Position numbers and translations under genes: made by a program. Below the pieces are notes generated by a model, which saw only the letters and a list, made by a program, of their open reading frames with translations, had not been told where the DNA came from and made no database searches. Shown here piece after piece: positions 1-7,163 of a stretch of 12,137 nucleotides of DNA; positions within the stretch are counted from its first letter, which is position 1; every line of letters starts with the position of its first letter. Location: assembly GCA_019309945.1 (NCBI GenBank), contig JAFDFH010000036.1, positions 1-12,137 on the forward strand, written 5' to 3'. The DNA is from Deltaproteobacteria bacterium (GTDB taxonomy: Bacteria > Desulfobacterota > Desulfobacteria > Desulfobacterales > JAFDFH01).

Positions 1-392
1 GTTGGGAATTTTATACCGATTCCCTTTGGGGGGCTCCAGACAACCTGGCCTTCGGCTTTGATTGGTTCTTTACGGTTGGGGGGCCAAAACACTAGTTTCA
101 TCTGCTCCCCAACGGAGAAGGTCTCATCGGTTTCGATAAACACACCACCAGTACTTATGTTAGCAATGCAGTCATTGAAGCCCCAATCCTTCGTGAAGTA
201 AGTTATGCGCATGGAGCAGGTTTTCCTGGGATGATTTCTTCGGTGGCCCTGCCACAAATTCTCCAGCGAGGTCATAAATTCTCGCTTTTCTTCCTCAGAG
301 GCACCGTCGATGTAAGTAGAAACATCTCGAAGGAGATCCTTCAACTGAGTGCTGACCTTAGAATCAACGGATTGTTGTGGAGAATTCTTCAT
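1..392 (-). CDS. PilZ-domain protein, C-terminus cut by window edge
   Basis: The visible 130 residues are an N-terminal helical stretch (about 1-50, polar and charged) followed by a PilZ domain, the c-di-GMP-binding beta-barrel that couples second-messenger level to motility, exopolysaccharide or secretion. Both ligand motifs are present: RxxxR as RNHPR (52-56) and [D/N]xSxxG as N78-I-S80-T-G-G83. The rest fits the barrel, with a GGVFIET strand, a VGEQMKLVFWPP segment, and GQVVW followed by GIGIKF near the edge. The ATG at 392 is preceded by GGGAGG (complement of 401-406) eight bases away, so the start is firm. No stop is seen before base 1, so the gene is partial. It lies divergent from galE. 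The cytoplasmic c-di-GMP sensor role is family knowledge; which output it controls cannot be told here. Confidence 0.88.
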   Translation of the reverse strand, partial: MKNSPQQSVDSKVSTQLKDLLRDVSTYIDGASEEEKREFMTSLENLWQGHRRNHPRKTCSMRITYFTKDWGFNDCIANISTGGVFIETDETFSVGEQMKLVFWPPNRKEPIKAEGQVVWSPPKGIGIKFP

Positions 393-481
393 AAGAATAA
401 CCTCCCGATCAGGATTCCAAAGGCTGGAAGCTAAATCTCACTTTGGATATGCCGTTTTTCTTAACCATTTAATTAGTTATT

Positions 482-509
482 ATTATGCCTACTTTACTAT
501 AATTGTCAA
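482..509 (-). promoter_or_regulatory. Sigma-70-type promoter for the PilZ gene
   Basis: Read on the minus strand, a perfect TTGACA (-35, bases 504-509) is followed after 16 bases by CATAAT (-10, bases 482-487, five of six consensus). Transcription would start near base 475, giving a leader of about 80 nt before the PilZ ATG at 392. The surrounding DNA is AT-rich, as expected for a promoter. Bases 510-731 hold no gene that I can support. Confidence 0.55.
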
Positions 510-731
510 GGTTTTTAAAAAGGGTTTGGAATTCGGGGAATGGAGTTTGTTAACGCTGAGAGGGATATTCTCATTTTCCATATCTAACGTCCATTAATAA
601 GTAAATAAATTAATCGGTTTGGATGGATGAAAAAAATAATGTCGGTTTTATTAGTTGAATTGGTTGAGATAATTTAGAGCGTTATAATCGTCCCGAACTT
701 TCAAATCTATCAAGTTTATCTTATTTTTTAA

Positions 732-760
732 TTGACATGGCTATTGTATGATAGCAATAT
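732..760 (+). promoter_or_regulatory. Possible promoter for the leader ORF and galE
   Basis: A perfect TTGACA at 732-737 is followed after 17 bases by the weak -10 candidate CAATAT (755-760). A better hexamer, TATAAA (758-763), sits at an unfavourable 20-base spacing. A 5-bp inverted repeat, GCTAT (740-744) and ATAGC (751-755), lies inside the spacer and could be an operator half-site pair. The -35 box is clear, while the -10 box and the operator reading are tentative. Confidence 0.35.
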
Positions 761-791
761 AAACCTATCACATAATGTGGAAATACTACCA

Positions 792-911
792 ATGAATACT
801 CGAACGACTCAGATATTTATCCACTTAACCCAAAAAACTAATTCAATTCCATCCCGGAACTTTCCCCGGCAGGTGAAAAAGTTACGGGTGTCTCGAAATC
901 TCCAAGAATGA
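792..911 (+). CDS. Possible 39-aa leader ORF overlapping galE start
   Basis: An ATG at 792, eight bases after TGGAAA (778-783), opens a 39-codon frame ending in TGA at 909-911. That stop overlaps the galE ATG (908-910) as ATGA, the classic arrangement for translational coupling. The peptide is basic (Arg/Lys-rich second half) with no recognised domain. The galE start itself has no clear Shine-Dalgarno sequence, which would make coupling useful. I do not recognise the peptide and it may not be expressed, since an ORF this short can occur by chance. The support is positional only: promoter, weak ribosome site and exact ATGA overlap. Confidence 0.3.
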   Translation: MNTRTTQIFIHLTQKTNSIPSRNFPRQVKKLRVSRNLQE

Positions 912-1897
912 AAAACGATTATATCTTGATTGTTGGTGGGGCCGGTTATATCGGGTCGCATGTTGCCAAGGAAAGTCAGAAAAAGGGCTACCGGCCTATT
1001 ATTTATGACAATTTGGTTTATGGCCATAAGGAACTCGTTAAGTGGGGCGATTTTGTTCTGGGGGACCTGGCCGATATTGAGCAGTTGAGATCTGTTTTCA
1101 AAAGGTTTCCGATTAGAGCCGTGATGCATTTTTCAGCCTATGCCTATGTTGGCGAATCGGTCGAGAATCCTGCCAAGTATTATCTTAACAATGTTGCAAA
1201 TACAATTTATCTTCTAAACGTGATGAGGGAGTTTGGTGTAAAATATTTTATATTTTCTTCTACGTGTGCCACCTATGGTTATCCGGCAGCAATACCCATA
1301 ACTGAGAAACATGTTCGCGAACCTGTTAATCCTTACGGTCGTAGCAAACTCATGGTTGAATGGATCCTCTCAGATTTTTCGGTTGCTTACGATTTAAAGT
1401 ATGTTTCTCTTCGATATTTCAATGCTGCCGGGGCCGACCCGGATACAGAGATCGGCGAATGGCATGAACCCGAGACCCATTTAATCCCTCTTGTTTTAGA
1501 TGTAGCGATAGGCAAGCGAGATCATATAAAGATTTTTGGCACGGACTATAACACCGCAGATGGTACCTGTATTAGAGATTATATCCATGTGACCGATCTT
1601 GCAAGCGCACATATGCTGGCATTGGAATATTTGTTTAAAGGTGGAAAGAGTGACGTTTTCAACCTGGGAAATGGTGAGGGGTTTTCAGTAAAAGAGGTGA
1701 TTAAGACCGCAGCGAAAGTTACCGGAAAGAAGATAAAGGCCATAGAGTGGAATAGAAGACCTGGAGATCCAGACGTTTTGATAGGCGACTGCGCTAAGGC
1801 GAAAAATATTTTAGAATGGGAACAACAGTACAATGACTTGTCAACGATTATCAGAACCGCCTGGCAGTGGCATAAGCAATTAAGACAATCCCCGTAA
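908..1897 (+). CDS. galE: UDP-glucose 4-epimerase (GalE)
   Basis: This cytoplasmic NAD-dependent short-chain dehydrogenase interconverts UDP-glucose and UDP-galactose, feeding galactose catabolism and supplying UDP-galactose for LPS, capsule and exopolysaccharide. The N-terminal Rossmann fold carries GGAGYIGS (10-17) and the YDNL strand (33-36). The catalytic set is Ser118, Tyr143 and Lys147 in SSTCATYG and NPYGRSK. Later signatures are RYFNAAGADP (169-178), DGTCIRDYIHVTDLA (218-232), NLGNGEGFSV and RRPGDPD. At 329 residues it is full length for the family. Aligned with E. coli GalE, the gate residue Tyr299 corresponds to Leu291, so activity on N-acetylated sugars cannot be excluded. No in-frame ATG lies between the upstream stop (839-841) and 908, so the start is well defined despite a poor ribosome site. 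It stands alone, with no other galactose or polysaccharide gene nearby, and ends at a strong terminator. Confidence 0.93.
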   Translation: MKNDYILIVGGAGYIGSHVAKESQKKGYRPIIYDNLVYGHKELVKWGDFVLGDLADIEQLRSVFKRFPIRAVMHFSAYAYVGESVENPAKYYLNNVANTIYLLNVMREFGVKYFIFSSTCATYGYPAAIPITEKHVREPVNPYGRSKLMVEWILSDFSVAYDLKYVSLRYFNAAGADPDTEIGEWHEPETHLIPLVLDVAIGKRDHIKIFGTDYNTADGTCIRDYIHVTDLASAHMLALEYLFKGGKSDVFNLGNGEGFSVKEVIKTAAKVTGKKIKAIEWNRRPGDPDVLIGDCAKAKNILEWEQQYNDLSTIIRTAWQWHKQLRQSP

Positions 1898-1960
1898 ATC
1901 GCGATGATATGACAAACAGAGTTAATTTGATGCCTATAGAATGATGCATCGTGAAATTGG

Positions 1961-1998
1961 AACAGCCGGAGAGCTTTTTAGCCTCCGGCTGTTTTTTT
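1961..1998 (+). terminator. Rho-independent terminator after galE
   Basis: An 11-bp perfect stem pairs AACAGCCGGAG (1961-1971) with CTCCGGCTGTT (1983-1993), and the inner loop can add a short GCT/AGC pairing. A run of seven T (1992-1998) follows on the plus strand. It sits 63 nt after the galE stop. It also lies just beyond the end of the convergent aap operon (stop at 2049). On the minus strand the hairpin lacks a following U-tract, so it acts mainly for galE but may also slow transcripts coming the other way. Confidence 0.85.
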
Positions 1999-2048
1999 GA
2001 CGTCGCTCAAAACGCATAGAAAAGATAATATGTCTGTTGCTTGGGAGT

Positions 2049-2825
2049 TTAATCCAAAATCTGGCTGAGAAAGAGTTTGGTTCGTTCGTGTTGGGGGTTT
2101 TCAAAAAACTCCTCGGGTGTGTTTCCCTCCACAATGCGGCCAAAATCCATGAAAAGCACCCGGTGGGCCACACTCTTGGCAAATCCCATTTCGTGGCTGA
2201 TCACGATCATCGTCATCCCTTCTTGAGCAAGTTCAACCATAACGTCCAATACTTCCTTGATCATTTCAGGATCGAGGGCTGAAGTGGGTTCGTCAAAAAG
2301 CATCACTTTCGGATTCATACAGAGGCTTCGAGCGATAGCGACGCGCTGTTGTTGGCCGCCTGAAAGCTGTCCCGGGTATTTTTGGGCCTGGTCTGCAATG
2401 TGCACCTTTTCCAGAAAATACATGGCTGTTTCTTCGGCTTCGGCTTTGGGTATATTTCTAACCCAAATCGGTCCCAGGGTCAGGTTGTCAACAATATTGA
2501 GGTGGGGAAAAAGGTTAAAGTGCTGGAACACAATACCCACCTCGGTGCGGATTTTTTCGACATTCTTGATGTTGCTGGTCAGTTCAATTCCATCCACAAT
2601 AATGCGGCCCCTCTGGTGTTCCTCCAGGCGATTGATACAGCGGATCAGGGTAGATTTTCCTGAGCCTGAAGGACCGCAGATGACGATACGTTCGCGCTTG
2701 TGCACAGACAAATTGATGCCCTGAAGCACATGGAAGTCGCCAAACCATTTATGCATATCAATGATTTCGATAATGGCCTCGTCAGACGATTGGTTTTCAG
2801 TATTTGTTGATGTTTCCTGGTTCAT
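2049..2825 (-). CDS. aapP: Polar amino-acid ABC transporter ATPase (AapP/GlnQ family)
   Basis: This is the ATP-hydrolysing subunit that powers the AapQ-AapM channel at the cytoplasmic membrane face. All nucleotide-binding motifs are intact in the 258-residue product: Walker A GPSGSGKST (51-59), Q-loop Gln101 in VFQHFNLFPHL, signature LSGGQ (154-158), Walker B VMLFDE (174-179), D-loop SALD and H-loop His211 in VISHEMGFA. Length and motif wording are typical of the glutamine/general amino-acid ATPase family. I chose the ATG at 2825 because AGAGGG (complement of 2831-2836) lies five bases upstream. An earlier in-frame ATG at 2882 would extend 19 residues into aapM and has no such support. It is the last gene of the operon, 28 nt after aapM. 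The substrate range cannot be read from the ATPase. Confidence 0.93.
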   Translation of the reverse strand: MNQETSTNTENQSSDEAIIEIIDMHKWFGDFHVLQGINLSVHKRERIVICGPSGSGKSTLIRCINRLEEHQRGRIIVDGIELTSNIKNVEKIRTEVGIVFQHFNLFPHLNIVDNLTLGPIWVRNIPKAEAEETAMYFLEKVHIADQAQKYPGQLSGGQQQRVAIARSLCMNPKVMLFDEPTSALDPEMIKEVLDVMVELAQEGMTMIVISHEMGFAKSVAHRVLFMDFGRIVEGNTPEEFFENPQHERTKLFLSQILD

Positions 2826-2853
2826 GACAACCCTCTTGTTACAGAATAAAAGT

Positions 2854-3951
2854 CTAACCTTCTCTTGACAACTCCTTTTCAAGCTTTCGACTGTAATTCG
2901 ACATTGAAAAACATCCTAAAAAGTAAAGCATGGCGATAAATATATATGCTTCCCTACTGAAGCCCATCCACTCGGGATTGGAAAGGACGGTTTGTGTGGT
3001 CTTGAGTAAGTCGAAAAGGGCGATGATCATGACCAGGGAGGTGTCCTTGAAGGCTGAAATGAGAATGCTGACCGTAGGGGGGATGATGATTTTCAAAGCC
3101 TGGGGTAAGATGATCAACCGCATGGTTTGGTAGTAGTTTAAGCCCAGAGAATCGGCCGCCTCGTACTGCCCTTTGCTCATACCCTGCAGACCCCCTCGAA
3201 CCACTTCGGCAATATAAGCTGCCGTAAAAATAATAATGGCCACCTGGGCACGCAGAATCTTGTTGATCGTGATCCCTTCGGGCAAAAAGAGAGGGAAAAT
3301 GATTGACCCCATAAACAGGAGGCTGATCAATGGCACACCCCGGATCAATTCAATATAAAGGATACACAGCAGTTTAATCGCAGGCATTTTGGACTGACGG
3401 CCAAGGGCTAGAATGACTCCCAGAGGATACGCCGCTGTTAATCCGAAAACAGAAAGCAGAAGGGTAAGGGGCAATCCGCCCCACTGGGTGCTTTCCACCG
3501 GGGTCAATCCCAAAATCCCTCCCTTCATCAGTAACCCCATAGTAAACAGACCTGCTATCCAGGCATACCCCAACGATTTCTTCCAGTAGTTCCGGTTTTG
3601 ACTGCAAAAAAGAAGGCCGAATAAAATCAGCATGGCCAGGAGAGGCCGCCACTGTGATTCGCGAGGGAAGAAACCGAATATGATAAACCTTAGATTGGTT
3701 GTCACGATGGACCAGCAAGCACCGGAGGCCTCCCTGCACCCCACCCCGGTCGAATGCCAGGCACTGTCAACCAAGGCCCATCGAAAAAAGGGTGGCACGG
3801 TTTTCCAGAGTAGGAAGAGGATTACGAGCGTAAGTACAGAGTTGAACCAGCCATTGAACAGATTTGCTTTGATCCATCCCAGTACGCCAATGCTGGTAAC
3901 CGGTGGTTTTATGATTTCTTCGGTTGGATTATCCGTATACGCTTCTTGCAT
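2854..3951 (-). CDS. aapM: General L-amino-acid ABC transporter permease (AapM family)
   Basis: This inner-membrane subunit forms the translocation path with AapQ. The 365-residue product has a hydrophobic segment near 38-50, further ones about 86-95, 104-115 and 128-141, and a C-terminal His/Glu/Gln-type permease domain (about 155-355). The ATPase-contacting EAA loop is EAADSLGLNYYQTMRLIILP (264-283). The extra N-terminal membrane segments before the core domain are what separates AapQ/AapM permeases from the shorter GlnP/HisM type. The ATG at 3951 lies only 8 nt after the aapQ stop, with GAAGGA just upstream, so the two permeases are almost certainly co-translated. The preference for a broad range of L-amino acids is family knowledge for aapJQMP systems, not visible in this subunit. 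Confidence 0.88.
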   Translation of the reverse strand: MQEAYTDNPTEEIIKPPVTSIGVLGWIKANLFNGWFNSVLTLVILFLLWKTVPPFFRWALVDSAWHSTGVGCREASGACWSIVTTNLRFIIFGFFPRESQWRPLLAMLILFGLLFCSQNRNYWKKSLGYAWIAGLFTMGLLMKGGILGLTPVESTQWGGLPLTLLLSVFGLTAAYPLGVILALGRQSKMPAIKLLCILYIELIRGVPLISLLFMGSIIFPLFLPEGITINKILRAQVAIIIFTAAYIAEVVRGGLQGMSKGQYEAADSLGLNYYQTMRLIILPQALKIIIPPTVSILISAFKDTSLVMIIALFDLLKTTQTVLSNPEWMGFSREAYIFIAMLYFLGCFSMSNYSRKLEKELSREG

Positions 3952-3959
3952 TGATCCTT

Positions 3960-5156
3960 CTATCTTTCGACCAGCGCGGTTTTTTTGTTATACCAGTTCA
4001 TAAACACCGAGGTCGATAGGCTGAAAATGAGGTAGACCAACATGATCAGGGCCACACCCTCAATGGATTGGCCGGTCTGATTAATCGTCGTATTGGCCAC
4101 TGAAACGAAATCCGGGAAGCCGATAGCGACCGCCAGCGAGCTGTTCTTGGTCAAGTTCAGCATCTGGCTGGTTAACGGTGGAATGATCACTCGCAGTGCT
4201 TGCGGCAGGATTACCAGATTCAGGACCTGGCCGGGTTTCAGGCCAATGGAAAAGGCCGCTTCGGTTTGCCCTTTGCTGACCGATTGGATTCCAGCCCTTA
4301 CGACCTCCGCCACAAAGGCGGCGGTATATAAAACCAACCCCAGTAAAAGGGCGATGAACTCCGGGCTGAGTGTCATACCACCTACAAAATTAAATCCTCT
4401 GAACACGGGAATATCCATCTCCATGGGGGTTCCGAAGGCCAGCCAGGTCATCAGAGGAAACCCAATGATAATACCGGTAGAGACCCGAAAAACCGGAAAG
4501 GCTTCGCCCGTCTTACCCTGTCTTGCTTTTGCCCAGCGATGGAGAAAGTAAACCAACACTCCTCCCAATACTAAAGCCAGGAGCATGTATATATGGGACG
4601 TATGCGCCTCGGGAACCGCAAAGGCCACCCCGCGGTTACACAGAAACACCCCCTTTATGGGGTTAAGGGCCTGCCGTGGAGATGGAAAGGTTTCATAAAA
4701 AAGCGCGTACCAGAAAAACAGTTGTAAAAGCACCGGTATGTTCTGCATCACTTCAATGTAAAGGGCGGCCAACTTAGATACCAGCCAGTTGCCGGACAGT
4801 CGGGCTAGTCCGATAATAGTTCCCAGGATCACGGTGATCACGATACCGACAAAGGAAACTTTTAGCGTATTCAGTGTGCCGACGATAAGGGCGCGACCGT
4901 AAGAATGGGCTGAGGAGTAAGGGATAAGGGATTCACCAATCTCAAATGACGACTCCCGCTGAAGAAAACCAAATCCTGTGGCAATGGATTGTCTTTCAAG
5001 GTTTTCCAGGGTGTTGGATACAAGATAATAGGCCAGCAGGCCTACCATGCAGAGTACAAAAAACTGATAGAGGATTGAGCGCTTTTTCTGGTCCAGCCAG
5101 AACGGCACCTTGCCGGGGAGGTTTTCGAATCTTGAATTCGTATTATCCAGTTGCAT
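3960..5156 (-). CDS. aapQ: General L-amino-acid ABC transporter permease (AapQ family)
   Basis: This is the partner permease of AapM in the inner membrane, 398 residues from the ATG used here. It has an N-terminal membrane segment (about 31-50), a periplasmic stretch, membrane segments around 100-120 and 140-157, a central insertion with two more segments (about 190-207 and 228-244), and the C-terminal core with its EAA loop EAAFSIGLKPGQVLNLVILP (301-320, counted from the TTG). The long insertion is typical of AapQ rather than GlnP-like permeases. The start is uncertain: TTG at 5162 and ATG at 5156 are both in frame, an in-frame stop lies just upstream (5178-5180), and neither has a good Shine-Dalgarno sequence. 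A 414-nt gap separates it from aapJ, so its expression may be lower than that of the binding protein. Confidence 0.88.
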   Translation of the reverse strand: MQLDNTNSRFENLPGKVPFWLDQKKRSILYQFFVLCMVGLLAYYLVSNTLENLERQSIATGFGFLQRESSFEIGESLIPYSSAHSYGRALIVGTLNTLKVSFVGIVITVILGTIIGLARLSGNWLVSKLAALYIEVMQNIPVLLQLFFWYALFYETFPSPRQALNPIKGVFLCNRGVAFAVPEAHTSHIYMLLALVLGGVLVYFLHRWAKARQGKTGEAFPVFRVSTGIIIGFPLMTWLAFGTPMEMDIPVFRGFNFVGGMTLSPEFIALLLGLVLYTAAFVAEVVRAGIQSVSKGQTEAAFSIGLKPGQVLNLVILPQALRVIIPPLTSQMLNLTKNSSLAVAIGFPDFVSVANTTINQTGQSIEGVALIMLVYLIFSLSTSVFMNWYNKKTALVER

Positions 5157-5322
5157 ATTCAATCGTCTGGTAGGACATCAGAGAATAGACTTCTAGAGAT
5201 CGGGCACTTCCAGATGTGCACCCGGAGAGAAGGCCCGACCCGGACCTGCTTTCAGAAGCGCGCAGAATCAAGGCTTCATTCCCACACGCAAGGGCGGGCC
5301 ACCCCTCCTGGTAAATCTTTCC

Positions 5323-5379
5323 GGACGGAAACACGGGCTGTGAATCCGTCCCAAGATCGGGTTTTCAAGACCTAACCCG
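5323..5379. other. Two stem-loops in the aapJ-aapQ gap
   Basis: GGACGGA (5323-5329) pairs with TCCGTCC (5345-5351) around a 15-nt loop, and CGGGTT (5358-5363) pairs with AACCCG (5374-5379) around a 10-nt loop. They lie side by side in the gap between the binding protein and permease genes, so they would be part of the operon mRNA. The rest of 5157-5322 contains no gene that I can support. A 63-codon minus-strand frame there has no recognisable protein features. Confidence 0.35.
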
Positions 5380-5391
5380 GACAAGCCGGAA
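5371..5391 (-). repeat. 21-nt dispersed repeat, copy 1
   Basis: On the minus strand this reads TTCCGGCTTGTCCGGGT followed by TAGG. The same 21 bases, with one mismatch, occur on the plus strand at 9886-9906. Each copy reads in the direction of transcription of its own operon and lies between the binding-protein gene and the first permease gene. It also contains CCGG-rich arms able to fold on themselves. Its identity as a wider genomic repeat is inference. Confidence 0.6.
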
Positions 5392-5402
5392 ACAAAAAGA
5401 TT

Positions 5403-5473
5403 TGCCACAAAGACACTTAGACACGAAGGATATCTTTATTATTCTTTCTTCGTGCCTTGGTGCCTTAGTGGCA
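5403..5473. repeat. Long imperfect hairpin with 8-nt periodicity
   Basis: Left arm 5403-5428 and right arm 5448-5473 are reverse complements at 21 of 26 positions, around a 19-nt loop. The left arm is itself periodic, with ACAC recurring every 8 nt in an AAGACACx-like unit. I associate hairpins of this wording with dispersed intergenic repeats in deltaproteobacteria, but that is recollection rather than a search. In aap mRNA it would form a strong structure downstream of aapJ, able to protect the aapJ 3' end or limit read-through to aapQ. A second, smaller AT-only inverted repeat, TGGAAAAA and TTTTTTCCA, follows at 5477-5494. Confidence 0.65.
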
Positions 5474-5533
5474 GAATGGAAAAAGTTTTTTCCACAAAAA
5501 GCACAAAACGTACAACTAAAGAACTAATAAAGT

Positions 5534-5564
5534 AAAAAAATGACCAGTAAAGGCGTACCTGGCA
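5534..5564 (-). terminator. Weak terminator or attenuator just after aapJ
   Basis: On the minus strand, TGCCAG (complement of 5559-5564) pairs with CTGGTCA (complement of 5541-5547) with one bulge, followed by seven T (complement of 5534-5540). It starts 7 nt beyond the aapJ stop. The stem is short, so partial rather than full termination is more likely. That would give excess binding protein over permease, a common need of ABC importers. Confidence 0.4.
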
Positions 5565-5570
5565 GGCCTG

Positions 5571-6680
5571 CTATCTAAAGGGTGCTGCGTACATCAGGCC
5601 GCCTTTGGTCCACAGGGAGTTCAAGCCACGCTCGAGGCCGAGCTGTGTATAGACGCCTACGTTACGCTCAAAAACCTCGCCATAGTTCCCCACCTGCTTG
5701 ACGATGTTGTAGGCCCATTTTTCATCCAGCCCCAGAGCCTGGCCCATACCGGGGGATACTCCTAAGAATCGCATGATCCCGGGGTCTTTACTGCCAAGCA
5801 TTTGATCTACGTTTTTCGAATTAATGCCCATTTCTTCGGCATTGATCATCGCCATGACCGAAAAATTGACAATGTCATACCACTGGTCGTCACCATGACG
5901 GACTACAGGGCAAAGCGGCTCCTTTGAAATAATTTCAGGCAGGAGTACATAGTCGTCGGGATTTTGGGCCACGGATCGGTGGGAGGCTAACTGGGAAGCG
6001 TCAGAGGTCAGGCAGTCACAGCGGCCGGCGAAAAAGGCTTTGGAAAGCTCGGCCGTCTGTTCAATTACCACGGGCTTCCATTTCATCCCGTTTCTGCGAA
6101 AGAAGTCGGCTGCGTTCATTTCGGTGGTCGTTCCGGGCAAAACGCACACCGTGGCGCCCTCCAGTTGCATGGCACTCTTAATTCCCAATTTTCTCGGCAC
6201 CAGGAACCCCTGGCCATCATAATAGTTTACGTGAGCAAAATTGAGACCGTTCGTAGTTTCGCGCGTCAAGGTCTGGGTAGTGTTGCGGCAGAGAACATCA
6301 ATTTCTTTGGACTGCAGGGCCGGTAAACGCTGCACGGCCGTCAAAGCTGAGAATTTAACTTTGTTGGCGTCACCGAACACCGCGGCGGCAATGGCCCGGG
6401 CCGTATCAACGTCCAGACCGTTCCAGACACCCTTATCATCCGGCATGCTAAATCCATAAACACCGCCGTTAACACCGGCCTGGATAAACCCTTTGGCCCT
6501 GACGGAATCCAAGGTTTTGCCGGCCACAAAAGTTTGCTTTTGCAGTTCTGCATTTTGCTCTTTGAGTTCTGTAATCCTTTTTTCCAGTTCAGTAACATCT
6601 TTCTGCTCAGCGCATGAAGAAAGAAAAACCACCGTTAAAATAATTGCTAAAATTGCTACCAGCGTCTTAAAAATTTTCAT
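5571..6680 (-). CDS. aapJ: Amino-acid ABC transporter binding lipoprotein (AapJ family)
   Basis: This protein captures L-amino acids and delivers them to AapQMP. The product is 369 residues: a lipoprotein signal (1-22) with lipobox FLSSC and lipidated Cys23, a heptad-patterned charged helix (about 27-50, LEKRITELKEQNAELQ), then the family-3 solute-binding domain (about 56-369). Domain hallmarks are GLDVDTARAIAAAVFGD (88-104), Arg140 in TQTLTRET, PGTTTEMN (182-189) and TSD (225-227), positions that in this family contact the amino-acid backbone. The start at 6680 is fixed by a strong ribosome site seven bases upstream. An earlier in-frame ATG at 6731 would spoil the signal peptide. Most AapJ proteins of Gram-negatives are soluble periplasmic proteins; here lipidation and a coiled-coil spacer are unusual. 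It is the first and probably most highly expressed gene of the operon. Confidence 0.92.
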   Translation of the reverse strand: MKIFKTLVAILAIILTVVFLSSCAEQKDVTELEKRITELKEQNAELQKQTFVAGKTLDSVRAKGFIQAGVNGGVYGFSMPDDKGVWNGLDVDTARAIAAAVFGDANKVKFSALTAVQRLPALQSKEIDVLCRNTTQTLTRETTNGLNFAHVNYYDGQGFLVPRKLGIKSAMQLEGATVCVLPGTTTEMNAADFFRRNGMKWKPVVIEQTAELSKAFFAGRCDCLTSDASQLASHRSVAQNPDDYVLLPEIISKEPLCPVVRHGDDQWYDIVNFSVMAMINAEEMGINSKNVDQMLGSKDPGIMRFLGVSPGMGQALGLDEKWAYNIVKQVGNYGEVFERNVGVYTQLGLERGLNSLWTKGGLMYAAPFR

Positions 6681-6687
6681 CCGTTTA

Positions 6688-6696
6688 CCCTCCTTT
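6688..6696 (-). promoter_or_regulatory. Strong ribosome binding site of aapJ
   Basis: The complement reads AAAGGAGGG, seven bases before the ATG at 6680. It is the best Shine-Dalgarno sequence in the window and decides the aapJ start in favour of the 369-residue lipoprotein form. Confidence 0.8.
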
Positions 6697-6888
6697 ACAA
6701 TTTTCTGGTTAATTGTTCGGGATCGCATCACCGCAATCCCCGATAATCAGATATTAAACGACTAGCATAAAGCTGTTTCCCTCCTTGCGGGAATGATCTT
6801 CCGCTTCGCCAAGAATAATTTTAAAATAAGCTGCAATGCGGGGTCAGGAAACCAGACGCATCTGTCGGGTGGGTTTTGAATGTATTCA

Positions 6889-7030
6889 GAGACCTTTGAA
6901 AAATGCATATTTTTGTTCAAGTTCAAGGAAGGCGAAAATTTTAACCACAGGAATACATTGAGCATTTTGAGGATTAAAATTTGAGCCTGACACAGAAATT
7001 GGGCAAAAAGGGGCGTTTTGCAAAGGTCTC
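6889..7030. mobile_element. 142-bp MITE-like element with GAGACCTTTG termini
   Basis: The ends are inverted repeats: GAGACCTTTG (6889-6898) and CAAAGGTCTC (7021-7030) match perfectly. The outer 18 bp match at 16 positions, with weaker pairing to about 32 bp. A second, inner inverted repeat built on TTAAAATTT occurs around 6935-6983. There is no room for a transposase, so any movement would depend on one supplied elsewhere. No clear target duplication flanks it. It lies in the gap upstream of aapJ and tatT and is not inside either gene. Membership of a mobile family is inferred from structure only. Confidence 0.6.
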
Positions 7031-7163
7031 GTCAATATGTAAATAGCACAGGCACCTAGTTTTGCAAGAACAAATCAAAGCTTTCGAAGATATGCAAATA
7101 ATGTCGGGCCATATGACCCATAAGCGCTAAGTTGTTTTTGCGCGGGAGGAACTGAAAAAAATG

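Noticed and set aside
809..1129. 106-codon minus-strand frame over the galE 5' end
   Set aside because: It is antisense to clear GalE Rossmann-fold coding sequence, has no ribosome site and resembles no family I recognise.
1961..1998. galE hairpin as the main terminator of the aap operon as well
   Set aside because: On the minus strand the stem is not followed by a T-run, so only a secondary effect on aap transcripts is plausible.
2257..2724. 155-codon plus-strand frame inside aapP
   Set aside because: It is the antisense shadow of the ATPase gene, whose Walker A, signature and Walker B motifs are all intact.
2826..2882. Longer aapP start at 2882
   Set aside because: It would overlap the aapM end and add 19 residues atypical of the family; the ATG at 2825 has a good ribosome site.
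5143..5334. 63-codon minus-strand frame upstream of aapQ
   Set aside because: It overlaps the aapQ start in another frame, has low-complexity Ser/Gly composition and no ribosome site or recognised domain.
6762..6965. 67-codon minus-strand frame upstream of aapJ
   Set aside because: It runs into the MITE-like element and has no ribosome site or family resemblance; it is probably a chance frame in repeat DNA.
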